From: Stieleria varia
Lineage (GTDB): Bacteria > Planctomycetota > Planctomycetia > Pirellulales > Pirellulaceae
Direction of reading: 5' to 3'
DNA length: 64,000 nt
NCBI RefSeq assembly: GCF_038443385.1
Contig: NZ_CP151726.1
Coordinates: forward strand, 1,364,001-1,428,000
Part shown: positions 45,857-54,663 of the stretch, piece after piece
Position numbering within the stretch: the stretch's first letter is position 1
Layout of the letters: each line of letters starts with the position of its first letter
The notes under the pieces: generated by a model
The model's input: only the letters and a program-made list of their open reading frames with translations
What the model was told of the DNA's origin: nothing
The model's database searches: none
Program-made: the position numbers and the translations under genes

Positions 45857-47485
45857 ATGCCTCGCAGCCGACTAGGACCGCTTGCCATCGAATCCAAACT
45901 GGGCGACCATCCGTCGACCAGTTCGGTTTGGCGAGCAATCCATGTCCAGCTCAAACGAGCCGTTGCGGTCAAGGTCTTCTCGGCACCCTTTGGCGGAACG
46001 CCAGAAGCCCGAGCGCAGTTCACCAGTGAGTGGGAACAACTGAAGAAAGTACAGCATCCCGCTTTGGCTCGCTGTTACGGTGGCGGGTTTGAAGACCGAG
46101 ATGCCTATCTGGCCTACGAATTGGTCGAAGGCGAAACGCTCCGCACCCAATTGGATCGGCTCACCCGACTTTCGTGGGAATCGGTCCTGGACATGGCCGA
46201 GCCGATCGTGGACGCACTGGAATACTTGCACGGCCAAGGCATCATTCATGGTGCCATCGTACCGGACAAAATCGTTTTCTCGGGCCTGAGCCCCGTCTTG
46301 CTGGATGTCCGCGTCCATCGCTTTGACTCCCCGTTTCGATCCGCACGTCCTCCGGCCCCGTCTGAGATCGCGCTCACCGCACCTGAACTCGTGGCCAATC
46401 CCCTGACCGGCTCCGTCTCAACGGACCTCTATTCTCTGGGCGCTGTCTTGTACTTGGCGGTCACCGGACGCTATCCGATCGATGGTGACACGATCGAACA
46501 GGTGCGGCAAAACCTCGAACATCAGGTTCCCGCTTCACCCGCATCGATCGTTTTGGATTGCCCGATCTGGCTGGACCGCCTGATCATACAAATGTTGGAA
46601 AAGTCGCCCCCGCTGAGGCCACCGTCGGCATCCGCGGTCCGACTGGCATTGGCGGAAGTTCGCCGGCGGGCGATGTCCCGCAGCGGCGTCGCGGAACATG
46701 TCTCCTCCGGCTTCAGTCCGCTGCGGATGACCAACCAGAGCGAAAAAGATGAGGCCCGAAAGCTGTTGGGTCGCGAGCTGATCGATGTCGATGCGACAGA
46801 GAAAAAATCTCGTACAAGCTCTGTCGACTGGCACGAACAGCCTTGGTTGCTGATCCTCGGACTCGCCCTGGTCCTCGGCGTCCTCGTCTACATCGCTTGG
46901 CCGCCCAGTGAAGCCGGCCTAAGAAGTCAAGCGGAAGCGTTGATCGCTCAAGACACACGGTCGGCGCTCGCGGACGCGAAAAACAAACCGCTCAGATTGC
47001 TGCTGCAGCGTTTTCCAGACGGCGAAAATGCCGCGTGGGCTCAAGAACAGATTGACCGCATCGATGTGATCCTCTTTCTGCACCAATTGAAGGTCAAGAT
47101 CAAGAATCGACTTTCGATCACCGATCAAGGCGAACAACTGCACATGCAAGCGCAAGAGTACGCCGCCAACGAAGACTACGCCAAGGCCCTGGACAAGTAT
47201 CACAGCATGGTGACCGTGCTGGGCGACGACGACGAGTACCGTGTCGCAGTCAACGCCGCACGGTTTCAGATCGGTGTCATCGAACGACTCGCTGCGGAAC
47301 AAACCGATGCCGCAGAGATCATCCAAGGAAAACTGGATGAGGCGGAACGATTGCTGGCCGAGAACCGAGTGATCGAAGCCCGCAAGATCTGGTACAGCCT
47401 CGTGGAACTCTATGGCGACAACAGTAATCTGGCGCCCTTGATCAAAAAGGCACAGGACAAACTACGAGAACAAGACAGCAACTGA
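45857..47485 (+). CDS. Membrane-anchored Ser/Thr pseudokinase
   Basis: 542 residues from the ATG at 45857. Residues ~7-275 have a Hanks-type kinase fold: AVAVKVF (Lys39), helix-C Glu58, hinge ELVEGETL, and APE in LTAPELV. However, the catalytic loop HRDxKxxN is HGAIVPDK (131-138), so the catalytic Asp is Ala133 and the Asn is Lys138. DFG is DVR (150-152), and the glycine-rich loop is not recognisable. A single membrane helix (~330-347) is followed by a coiled-coil/helical C-terminal part. It is probably a non-catalytic signalling scaffold. The frame opens upstream at 45716 but lacks family sequence there. Confidence 0.88.
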   Translation: MPRSRLGPLAIESKLGDHPSTSSVWRAIHVQLKRAVAVKVFSAPFGGTPEARAQFTSEWEQLKKVQHPALARCYGGGFEDRDAYLAYELVEGETLRTQLDRLTRLSWESVLDMAEPIVDALEYLHGQGIIHGAIVPDKIVFSGLSPVLLDVRVHRFDSPFRSARPPAPSEIALTAPELVANPLTGSVSTDLYSLGAVLYLAVTGRYPIDGDTIEQVRQNLEHQVPASPASIVLDCPIWLDRLIIQMLEKSPPLRPPSASAVRLALAEVRRRAMSRSGVAEHVSSGFSPLRMTNQSEKDEARKLLGRELIDVDATEKKSRTSSVDWHEQPWLLILGLALVLGVLVYIAWPPSEAGLRSQAEALIAQDTRSALADAKNKPLRLLLQRFPDGENAAWAQEQIDRIDVILFLHQLKVKIKNRLSITDQGEQLHMQAQEYAANEDYAKALDKYHSMVTVLGDDDEYRVAVNAARFQIGVIERLAAEQTDAAEIIQGKLDEAERLLAENRVIEARKIWYSLVELYGDNSNLAPLIKKAQDKLREQDSN

Positions 47486-47495
47486 TTGGCGTCAG

Positions 47496-47793
47496 CTTGG
47501 ACTACTCTAAGTTTGGTGTTGACTTGATGTTTCGGCGTTAGTCTTTGAGCCGTTTCTTGTCCACTGTCACCTCCCCCAAGGAACTTGGGGGAGGTCGAGC
47601 AGAGCCGCGCTAGGCGAATGCGAGGGAGGGGGCATTGCGCGCCGGTTGGGAATTTGAACGTGGTTTGCCAAGCGTAGACCCCCTCCCGGATCTTGCTTCG
47701 CTCGGTCCGACCTCCCCCAGCTGTGCCGGGAGAGGTGACAGAAAATTGTGCAACATCGCAGTGCCACAATCCCCAATCTTGATCAGCCCAGCA
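47496..47793. repeat. Divergent MITE-like element, third copy, with a different core
   Basis: The left end CTTGGACTACTCTAAGTTTG resembles the ends of the 1713 and 11037 elements (GGACTGCTCAAAGTTTGG). The right end CAATCCCCAATCTTGATCAG resembles their right end (CAACCCCAAACTTTGAGCAG). The core differs: an inverted repeat from CTGTCACCTCCCCCA (47564) to the GTGACAG ending at 47741. The element fills the gap between the stop codons of two convergent genes (47485 and 47794) almost exactly. Confidence 0.65.
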
Positions 47794-49332
47794 TCAGCCT
47801 GTCTTGGATGAACCATTCTCATCGATCTCTTGAACTTCGTCCGCTTGAACTTCGCTCCGCTTGCACAATGCCAACGAAGCCAGGATGGCGATTCCGGGGA
47901 TTGCCGGGGCACGCATTCGCATGTTGCTCCAGTACAGCGAGTGAACCAGGATCAGGCTCAGCAGCAACGCCCAAATCGGCCAGCACATCGCACCAAAGAC
48001 CTTCTTGCGGTGCACAAAACACGCTCGGACGACGGCCGCGTAAATGAGCAAATAGAAAGCACCCACCACGATCGTTACGGTCCTGGATGATACAGCCGTG
48101 TTGTGTGGAAATGGGCTAAGCAACCGAAACACACGCACGACACATGACCAAACAAATGCTCCCGGCCGTCGGCGGATCGTCGCCACGGCCGCGTCATAGC
48201 AGCGGCGATCGTCGTCGTGTTCCGTGACGGGATACTGATTCTCGGGTGGCCCCGTCCAGTCTTTCTCCCAAAACGCTTCGGTGTTGGGGTCACCGTCATA
48301 GCGATGCTGGTAAGCATTCAGGAAATGAGTGGCATCCCACGCTTGGCCAAAACGATGCTGAGACAGGTAGTCGTAAAAGGATTCGTTATTGCCCAACAGC
48401 AACGTGTACCCGCCGTGACTGGTCGCCCAAATCGGATGCCCCACCGCCCTCGCATTGCGCGCCGTCCATGCCGCAACGGTACCGCAGGTCACGAGCAGGA
48501 TCGGCAAAACGGCGATGATCGATTGCGTCCATCGATAACCGGATCGACGAAGCCAAACCAATGTCATCAGGATCATGAAGACCGACCAAACGAGAAAAGT
48601 CGGGCGGCACAGGTACGCCAATGCCAGCAACACCCCCAGCAGACCACTCAGCAGGATCGTTTGGAACATCGAGGAGGCGGATTGTTCGCCGCTGTCGGAG
48701 CGTTTGGCGGAGACGCGAACCCAGATTGACCAGACGCAAAGGACGGTGACGACCAAAAAGACGGCCAAAGTCTCGGTCATGACTTGCTGGCAGTGTTTCA
48801 GCAAAATCGGGTCGATCGCAACCAATCCAGCCGCCAACCACGGTGCCCAAGCCGAACAACGACCGGTCGTCTTCGCCGAGTTTTTCTTGAAGAGGTCTTT
48901 TTCGCCTGGGGGTGACGCGATCAGGCGTTGTGCCGTCCAATAAGCCAAAACGATGGTCAGTGACCCAAGCAAGGTGTGCAATGTCGCCACCGTAATGCTG
49001 GTCAACTTGCCATCGGTCACCCACCAGGAAAGCAGATACGGATAGAGCGGAGGCCGAAAAGCCGTCGGCCTTGGTTCACCTCCACCATCCAAACCAAAGA
49101 CACCGTCAACAGCGATCGTCTCCGCAATCGCTCGATAGGCATCGGGATCGCTTGAAAATCGATCCAGAGACCCCAAGCACACCACCGCCCGAATCAGCAA
49201 CGCGGCCACAAACAGAACGGCGATTGAGATTGACTTGTGAGAACGATTCAAAAGGATGGTCCGATATCGGTCGGGGACAAACCACGATCCGCTAGAGCAT
49301 AAACGATATTTCCGGCATGCAAAGTTTGGCAA
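47794..49332 (-). CDS. PMT/ArnT-like membrane glycosyltransferase (GT39/GT83 type)
   Basis: Up to 512 residues. The ATG at 49332 overlaps the divergent MMPL gene start by 16 bp; a TTG near 49251 (LNRSHKSISIAVLFVAALLI) would start directly at the first membrane helix. About ten hydrophobic segments follow. The first outside loop carries RFSSDPDAYRAIAETI, with the acidic pair expected for this fold, and FRPPLYPYLLSWW. The family transfers sugars from polyprenyl phosphates to acceptors on the outer side of the inner membrane. Substrate unknown. Ends at the third MITE-like element. Confidence 0.8.
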   Translation of the reverse strand: MPNFACRKYRLCSSGSWFVPDRYRTILLNRSHKSISIAVLFVAALLIRAVVCLGSLDRFSSDPDAYRAIAETIAVDGVFGLDGGGEPRPTAFRPPLYPYLLSWWVTDGKLTSITVATLHTLLGSLTIVLAYWTAQRLIASPPGEKDLFKKNSAKTTGRCSAWAPWLAAGLVAIDPILLKHCQQVMTETLAVFLVVTVLCVWSIWVRVSAKRSDSGEQSASSMFQTILLSGLLGVLLALAYLCRPTFLVWSVFMILMTLVWLRRSGYRWTQSIIAVLPILLVTCGTVAAWTARNARAVGHPIWATSHGGYTLLLGNNESFYDYLSQHRFGQAWDATHFLNAYQHRYDGDPNTEAFWEKDWTGPPENQYPVTEHDDDRRCYDAAVATIRRRPGAFVWSCVVRVFRLLSPFPHNTAVSSRTVTIVVGAFYLLIYAAVVRACFVHRKKVFGAMCWPIWALLLSLILVHSLYWSNMRMRAPAIPGIAILASLALCKRSEVQADEVQEIDENGSSKTG

Positions 49333-51620
49333 AGATTCTGATCAGCGCCCGCTGGCCCTTGGCCGCGATGGGACTGCTCGTCCTGATGGTGTGCTATCCC
49401 ATCTCCCAACGCTTGACCATGGACCGCCGCGTCTCGTCTCTGTTCAGCCAGACGGATCCGACACTGGTGGACTATCAGTCCTTTAAGTCCGCGTTCGGTG
49501 GGAACGAGATCATCTTGGTGGTCTACCGCGACGACGAACTGGCGACCACCGAAGGCATGGATCGCAGCCGCATCTTTTCGCAGCAGATACGCCAGTTGCC
49601 CGGTGTCGCGGCAGTCCTGTCGCCGGCGATCCTCAATGACGCCGTGAAATTGCTCAATCCGATAAGCTTATTCAAAGCCGACTCGAGCGTCCCAGCATTG
49701 ATCCGTGACGATGATCCGGTGGCCGACGGCTTGGATGAAATCTTTTCAGGGTACACCCACTCGGCCGATCACACGCGCGCCGCCGTGGTGGTCATGCTGC
49801 AATCCTTCGACGAGGCTACCACGGAAAGTCACCACGCCGTGGCGGATCGACTCAACGCGTTGACCGAGACCTGGCAGCAGAATCATCCGGTCAGTGAGAT
49901 CTCTTTGGTCGGTGAGCCGGTCTTGATCCACGACGCGCACACGCTGATTCAGCGCGACGGCGCACAACTGGCTCTTTGGACCGTCTCGCTCCTGTCCCTG
50001 GTTGTCTTGATCTCACTGTGGGACTTGCGGTTTGTCGCACTGACCGGATTGTGCATCGTTTGGTCTGTTGTCGCGACACGAGCCGCGATGGTCGGACTGG
50101 GGATCTCGTTATCATTGATCGCGTCGATCCTGACGGCCATCGTGACCGTCATCGCTGTGGCATCGATTCTGCATTTGGGCGTTCGCTTTCGCCGGATGCG
50201 TTGGCGTGGTCACACGATCAGTGAATCGGTGGATCGATCTTTGACCGGACTCCTGAAGCCCATTTTATGGACCTGCCTGACCGACGCGGCAGGGTTTGCG
50301 GCTTTGTTGGCATCCGGCATTTTACCGGTGCGCCAATTCGGTGTGATGATCGCGGTGTCAGCGTTGGCGGTCTTGCTGTCGATCGCCCTGTTCGCGCCCG
50401 CTTTGATGTCGATACAGGGTTTTGGATTTCGGGAAACGTCCCATCGCGGTCGAACTCGTGTCGCGCGACGCCTGAGGCGGATTTGTTTCTTCGTTGCCAA
50501 TCGCTTCGTCGCCCATCGAGTCGGCGTCATGCTCGGCTCAGCTTGTTTCGCATTATTGGCCATCGTGTTGGTCGCGCGCAGTGAAACGGAGACGAGCTTT
50601 CTAAAGAATTTCCGATCCAGCAGTCGTATCGTCATCGACTACAGCCGCGTCGAGACCGATCTGGGCGGTGCCGGAGTGTGGGATGTCGTCTTGGATGCGC
50701 CGGCGGAGCTGACTCCTGAATACATCGATCAAGTCCTGGCGTTGGAGCAAGCGTTGCGCGAGATCGATGTCGATGGGGCAACCATCTCCAAAGCCATCAG
50801 CGCCGCGGACGCGGTCGAAGTCCTGGGACGTTCTCGGGCATTGTCACTGTTACCCGTCCCCGTGCGATTGGCCGGGATGCGAGACCGCCTGCCGGCGTTC
50901 ATCAACGCGTTGATTTCAGAACCGGATCTGGACGGTCGTCGTCAATTTCGGATCATGCTGCGCAGTAAAGAAGCGTTGCCTGCGGAACAAAAACGGATGT
51001 TGATTCAGCGTGTGAATGAGACGGTGTTGCAACACGTTGCTCGCTGGAATGATTCTGCGCAATCCACAGAATCAGGCTCCTACGTGACGGGCTATTACGT
51101 CATCATGGCGCGATTGGTCGAGCAGTTGATTCGCGACCAGTGGAGATGCTTTGCCGCATCGATTGTGCTGATCTGGATCTTGATGCTGATGGCGACTCGC
51201 AGCGTTCGCTATGCCACCGCAGCACTGCTGCCGAACTTGCTGCCGGTTTTTGTCGTTCTGGCATTCACCGCTTCGTTGGGCGAGAAAACCAACATGGGCG
51301 CCGCGATGATCGCGGCGGTTTCTGTCGGCTTGTCGATAGACGGCTCGGTCCATTTCCTGGCCGGATACCGTCGTCGACGCGTTCACGGACACTCGCCTGA
51401 GACGTCCGCCAGTCACGCAGCAGCGGAAATCGGCGTCCCCGTGCTGCTGGCAACCATCGCCCTGGTGGTCGGATTCAGTGTGCTGTCGACCAGTGAGTTT
51501 GTGCCCACTGCAACCTTCGGAACGTTGGTCGCAGCGACGATGGCCACGGGCACACTGATCAACCTGACACTTCTGCCGGCAACCGTCAGTTGGTGGGACC
51601 AAGGCGACGGAACGAGCTGA
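49317..51620 (+). CDS. MMPL/RND-superfamily exporter
   Basis: 767 residues with two sets of six helices and two outside loops. Family-like segments: LSLIASILTAIVTVIAVASI in half one and AAMIAAVSVGLSIDGSVHFL in half two. The N-terminal loop contains SLFSQTDPTLVDYQSFKSAF, the porter start seen in 'predicted exporter of the RND superfamily'. It is shorter than the other MMPL protein here and has no inserted domains. It probably exports a lipid-like compound. The gene is divergent from, and slightly overlaps, the glycosyltransferase gene. Confidence 0.88.
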   Translation: MQSLAKILISARWPLAAMGLLVLMVCYPISQRLTMDRRVSSLFSQTDPTLVDYQSFKSAFGGNEIILVVYRDDELATTEGMDRSRIFSQQIRQLPGVAAVLSPAILNDAVKLLNPISLFKADSSVPALIRDDDPVADGLDEIFSGYTHSADHTRAAVVVMLQSFDEATTESHHAVADRLNALTETWQQNHPVSEISLVGEPVLIHDAHTLIQRDGAQLALWTVSLLSLVVLISLWDLRFVALTGLCIVWSVVATRAAMVGLGISLSLIASILTAIVTVIAVASILHLGVRFRRMRWRGHTISESVDRSLTGLLKPILWTCLTDAAGFAALLASGILPVRQFGVMIAVSALAVLLSIALFAPALMSIQGFGFRETSHRGRTRVARRLRRICFFVANRFVAHRVGVMLGSACFALLAIVLVARSETETSFLKNFRSSSRIVIDYSRVETDLGGAGVWDVVLDAPAELTPEYIDQVLALEQALREIDVDGATISKAISAADAVEVLGRSRALSLLPVPVRLAGMRDRLPAFINALISEPDLDGRRQFRIMLRSKEALPAEQKRMLIQRVNETVLQHVARWNDSAQSTESGSYVTGYYVIMARLVEQLIRDQWRCFAASIVLIWILMLMATRSVRYATAALLPNLLPVFVVLAFTASLGEKTNMGAAMIAAVSVGLSIDGSVHFLAGYRRRRVHGHSPETSASHAAAEIGVPVLLATIALVVGFSVLSTSEFVPTATFGTLVAATMATGTLINLTLLPATVSWWDQGDGTS

Positions 51621-51681
51621 AATCTCTGCGAACAAAATCGGTTCGCGGTCCAACCATCGGATCAACCATCGGGCCAATCGA

Positions 51682-52503
51682 CTACTCGATCGGAGTTTCT
51701 TTGTTGCCGTCACGAATGAACGGCTTGCGAACTTGTTCGCCCTTGGTCGGTTGGAAATTGCGAACCCAGATGTTACGAAACCGAACCGGGTTACCGTGGT
51801 CTTGCAATGACAAGGGACCGGTTTCCGAATGCTTGTTGTACTGTGGCGGACGATTGAACGGCGTGTCGCCCAGTAGTTCGAAATGATGCAAGATCAACAC
51901 ACCGTTGTGCATGGCGGTGATCACGGCGGGCGATTTCAACGAGCCATCTTCGTTGAAACGCGGTGCGGTCCAAAACACGTCATAGGTATTCCACTCGCCA
52001 GGTTTACGCATCGCATTGGCGGCCGGTGGCGTTTGTTTGTAGATCGCGCCGGCTTGGCCGTCAAAGTAAGTGTCGTTGTCGTAGGAATCCAAGATCTGAA
52101 TCTCGTACTTGCCCATCAGGAACAAACCGCTGTTGCCGCGACCTTGGCCCTGACCCTTGGGAGGCGTCGGTGCCGACCATTCGATGTGCACTTGGCAATC
52201 ACCGAACTCTTCCTTGGTGGTGATTTGACCTTTGCCTGTGATCGCAACTCCGTCTTTGACCGTCCACCTTTCACCGCCTTTCCACTTGGACAGGTCCGTG
52301 CCGTCAAACAGAACGATCGCGTCTGATGGCGGCTGATCATCCGTTTCGCCCGGCGTCACGACCGGCGGCTCCTGCCACTCGATCCCGTTGAGGTACTCGC
52401 CAGCAGACAATGCTGAGTTGGATCCAAAGACACTTGCCGCGGCGAGAAGTCCGCACAAGCAGAACATGCCAGTGGAAACACGGAATGGGGATCGGATCGT
52501 CAT
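51682..52503 (-). CDS. Exported DUF1080 (3-keto-disaccharide hydrolase-like) protein
   Basis: 273 residues from the ATG at 52503, chosen because a signal peptide follows (FCLCGLLAAASVFGSNSALS). The single DUF1080 jelly-roll domain shows AIVLFDGTDLSKWKGGERWT, FGDCQVHIEWSAP, GNSGLFLMGKYEIQILDSYD and PVRFRNIWVRNFQP. This family is abundant in planctomycetes and some members act on 3-keto-glycosides. The in-frame extension to 52740 runs into the integrase remnant region and is discarded. Confidence 0.92.
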   Translation of the reverse strand: MTIRSPFRVSTGMFCLCGLLAAASVFGSNSALSAGEYLNGIEWQEPPVVTPGETDDQPPSDAIVLFDGTDLSKWKGGERWTVKDGVAITGKGQITTKEEFGDCQVHIEWSAPTPPKGQGQGRGNSGLFLMGKYEIQILDSYDNDTYFDGQAGAIYKQTPPAANAMRKPGEWNTYDVFWTAPRFNEDGSLKSPAVITAMHNGVLILHHFELLGDTPFNRPPQYNKHSETGPLSLQDHGNPVRFRNIWVRNFQPTKGEQVRKPFIRDGNKETPIE

Positions 52504-52886
52504 GGTGCAGTCTGATTCATAAGAGGAAGGAATTCGTAGGGAGGACCAAAGATTATGGTCGCCACAAACTTGCCTGGCAAACCAGGAAAGAAATAATCCC
52601 GCGAACCGCGTTAAGCGATTGTCTGTTCCATCGTTGGAATGTCTTCGCCCGCCATCAACAGATGGGTCGCAAAACTGTCGCGAAACACGTGCGACGTCAC
52701 ATTCTTTTGCCCCCCAATGTCGCATGGTCAGCATTCCCACATGACACTACCCACTCGACACCCCGCGATCCTGCCTTTTTCCAAATCCACATAGGTGTCC
52801 CGCGACCCACGTCCCAATCCGTCGCCCTGCGTCCCTCATCAAGCCGACTCGCGACGACCCTCCTTCAGAAAAAGACACGATTCTGA

Positions 52887-52909
52887 GAACACAGCACCTT
52901 GCTGTGTTC
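52887..52909. repeat. 9-bp hairpin inside the integrase remnant
   Basis: GAACACAGC pairs with GCTGTGTTC across the loop ACCTT. It lies in the part of the remnant that no longer resembles a recombinase. Confidence 0.7.
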
Positions 52910-52973
52910 GTCAAACGTGCCGATGAATGTTGCCCCTGGAACATGAAAACCTCCCCTGCGTGCGGCCGCTTCC

Positions 52974-53063
52974 AGCTGCGGAGGCAGCGACAGCATAAAG
53001 CGTGGGGCGTCAGCCCCACGTCCAACCGACAATCACCCCATCAAGCTGCGGAGGCAGCGACAG
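52974..53063. repeat. 20-bp direct repeat flanking a REP-like hairpin
   Basis: AGCTGCGGAGGCAGCGACAG occurs at 52974-52993 and 53044-53063. Between them is a 50-bp stretch with the perfect hairpin CGTGGGGCGTCAGCCCCACG (53001-53020). The second repeat copy is the reverse complement of codons for the integrase fragment SVAASAA, so the insert looks like it interrupted the integrase and duplicated its target. Confidence 0.75.
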
Positions 53064-53275
53064 ATACTGCTAAATTCGACAGATGGGACTCGACCTCGGG
53101 CGGTCAAGTCACCAAGCCCAAAACCATCTTCCGCCCCCACGTGTTCGATCGCATCCAAGCGGTTGGCTGCTGGAAGAAACTTTCTGACCTGAGCGACATA
53201 GGCTTCCTCAGTGTTGCAGGCAAGTTGAATCGCTCCGATCACGCTTCGATACGCTTGCAGCACTAACGTTTCCAT

Positions 53276-53629
53276 GGCGTCAATGCGCCCACGATCCCGC
53301 CCGCTCTCAGATCTTCTCATTGCATGCCCATGGAATCGGAAATTCAAATGCACAAACTCGCGATACTGTCAGAACGCAGGGCCTGTCAAGCGGTGCCAGT
53401 CCCACCCGATGTCGCATTCAAGACTGCAACTGCCTACAATGCGAAGTGGTCTCATTGGCAAATTGCTGTGACGCCGGGGAACAATCAGTCAACTGCCAAT
53501 AAGAGCGGCAGAACTCGAGCGGCAACTGCCCATAAGGCGTCAAATAACCAATCGCCAAGTCCTGACTCCCCTTAATTACAAGTTCTGTGGGTTGCTATAT
53601 CTAAATCACCTTTCGGGTCTGTTCAAAAA
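53276..53629. other. Putative attI/Pc region of the decayed integron
   Basis: 354 bp between the start of the integrase remnant (minus) and the first cassette ORF (plus). This is where attI and the cassette promoter lie in known integrons. A possible recombination half-site, AAGTTCTGTGGG, lies near 53580 and resembles the right end of attC2 (CGTTCTGC). Short plus-strand ORFs here have no family-like sequence. Confidence 0.35.
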
Positions 53630-54322
53630 ATGAGACACGCAATTGCAATCGTCGGGCTGATGGCATTGATGGGCGCCTCGCATTGCATCGCCCAAGATGC
53701 GAAGATTTCTACGACCGCCGATTCGCTTTTGGCAACGCTGAAGCGACCTTGCAAGTTTGATCTATCGTCAGCAAGCCTTAATGATGTTGCCGTCGCGGTC
53801 AGGAAGCAGTTCAACGTCAACGTCATTGTCCAAGATCACGCATTCGAGCAGATCGGCCTTGAGGATGTCCGCGTCACCTATCGTGCGGAGGGAGTTTCAC
53901 TTCGATCAGCACTGCTTTCGATGCTCGACGAGTTTGACGCAACTTTCGCAATCCGTTGGGAATCGATTGTTCTTACGACCAACGAGCGTGCAGACGAGTA
54001 CTGGCGTCCTGCCGTCTACGCTGTAACCGATTTGGTATCCGTGGAACCGATTCAACCGCAATCTCCTGACATCACTGGGCCGTTGTACCGTTCCGCGTTC
54101 GCTGACTTTGATAGTCTGATCCAACTCATCCACACGTTTGCGGCACCGGACACGTGGTCGGCCGGGACGGGACCATCGTCCGATTGCATTGGCATCACCG
54201 TCGGTGATACTCACCTATTGGTAGTGAGCCAATCGGAAAGCACGCATGCTGAAATTGAGCGTTTGCTGACGGACATGCGGAGCAAGATTGCCAAGAGAAA
54301 AACACAAGACACAGAACAATGA
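53630..54322 (+). CDS. Exported STN/secretin-N-like protein, integron cassette 1
   Basis: 230 residues with a signal peptide (IVGLMALMGASHCIAQDAKI). Residues ~43-115 resemble a secretin/TonB short N-terminal (STN) domain: SLNDVAVAVRKQFNVNVIVQ, VRVTYRAEGVSLRSALLSML, FAIRWESIVLTT. A second, smaller beta-alpha unit lies near the C-terminus (CIGITVGDTHLLVVSQSEST). There is no pore. The TGA at 54320-54322 lies in the first bases of an attC-like site, as expected for a cassette gene. Function unknown; possibly binds envelope components. Confidence 0.75.
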   Translation: MRHAIAIVGLMALMGASHCIAQDAKISTTADSLLATLKRPCKFDLSSASLNDVAVAVRKQFNVNVIVQDHAFEQIGLEDVRVTYRAEGVSLRSALLSMLDEFDATFAIRWESIVLTTNERADEYWRPAVYAVTDLVSVEPIQPQSPDITGPLYRSAFADFDSLIQLIHTFAAPDTWSAGTGPSSDCIGITVGDTHLLVVSQSESTHAEIERLLTDMRSKIAKRKTQDTEQ

Positions 54323-54324
54323 CA
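54312..54324 (+). other. attC1, 5' half (split by the group II intron)
   Basis: CAGAACAATGACA directly at the cassette 1 stop codon matches the left end of the intact attC2 (CAGATAACAATGGGT) apart from a missing T. Its continuation is found beyond the intron at 55582. Joining 54324 to 55582 gives CAATGACATGCAC against CAATGGGTTGCAC in attC2, the same length. Confidence 0.65.
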
Positions 54325-54443
54325 ATCAAGATAGGGGCCCGGTTACCCGGGACCCCTCTCACAACACCTAGCATGCGGGTCCGCCCAGGCTCGGTGAATA
54401 CAGTGCGGTTCGCCTCAACGATGCAAGCGATAGCCAGCACTCT

Positions 54444-54640
54444 TCAAGAATAAACGCCGTAGCCACGAAATTCGTAGCCCACGTACCTAAGCCCATCCGT
54501 CTTGCGGATGCTGCTCTTGTCGTGATTGACGGACAATTTCAGACGCTCGGTCAAGAAGCGTTCGATGCTCCCGTACACACGCTGCGCCGCCGCTTCCGCC
54601 TTCGTGAAGACCACGAAGTCTTCGGAAAAGCTGCTACCTT
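54444..54640 (-). pseudogene. Reverse transcriptase/maturase fragment of the group II intron
   Basis: The reading frame SEDFVVFTKAEAAAQRVYGS then IERFLTERLKLSVNHDKSSI then RKTDGLRYVGYEFRGYGVYS matches the palm end of group II intron maturases (YADDxxVY...FLExRLKLxVNxxKS...FLGY). The YADD box has become FSED. The frame stops right after LGY-like GYEFRG, so thumb, maturase and endonuclease parts are missing. The N-terminal part is replaced by palindromic repeats. Confidence 0.8.
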
Positions 54641-54663
54641 TCGTTCGATTTGACCAGACTCCA

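Larger units (their letters stand above)
52611..53275 (-). pseudogene. Decayed integron-type tyrosine recombinase (IntI-like)
   Basis: Fragments on the minus strand, in different frames but in correct order, match an integron integrase. First AYRSVIGAIQLACNTEEAYV then AQVRKFL (N-terminal core-binding part, ~53167-53262), then after a frameshift EVESHLSNLAVSVAASAA (ending at a stop near 53041). After a replaced middle comes NVTSHVFRDSFATHLLMAGE then DIPTMEQTIA with TAA at 52611. The last block keeps Arg of the catalytic HxxR-H box but has Asp where the second His is expected, and the final helix with the catalytic Tyr is gone. Total span 665 bp against ~1 kb for an intact gene. Confidence 0.75.

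Noticed and set aside
52504..52740. Longer N-terminus for the DUF1080 protein
   Set aside because: It runs through the decayed integrase region; the signal peptide starts at the ATG at 52503.
52974..53063. Possible CRISPR repeats
   Set aside because: Only two copies, the spacer contains a perfect hairpin, and one repeat is integrase coding sequence; no cas genes nearby.
53033..53353. 106-codon minus-strand ORF as an intact small gene
   Set aside because: Its middle matches the N-terminus of an integron integrase and the rest continues in another frame, so it is treated as part of a pseudogene.
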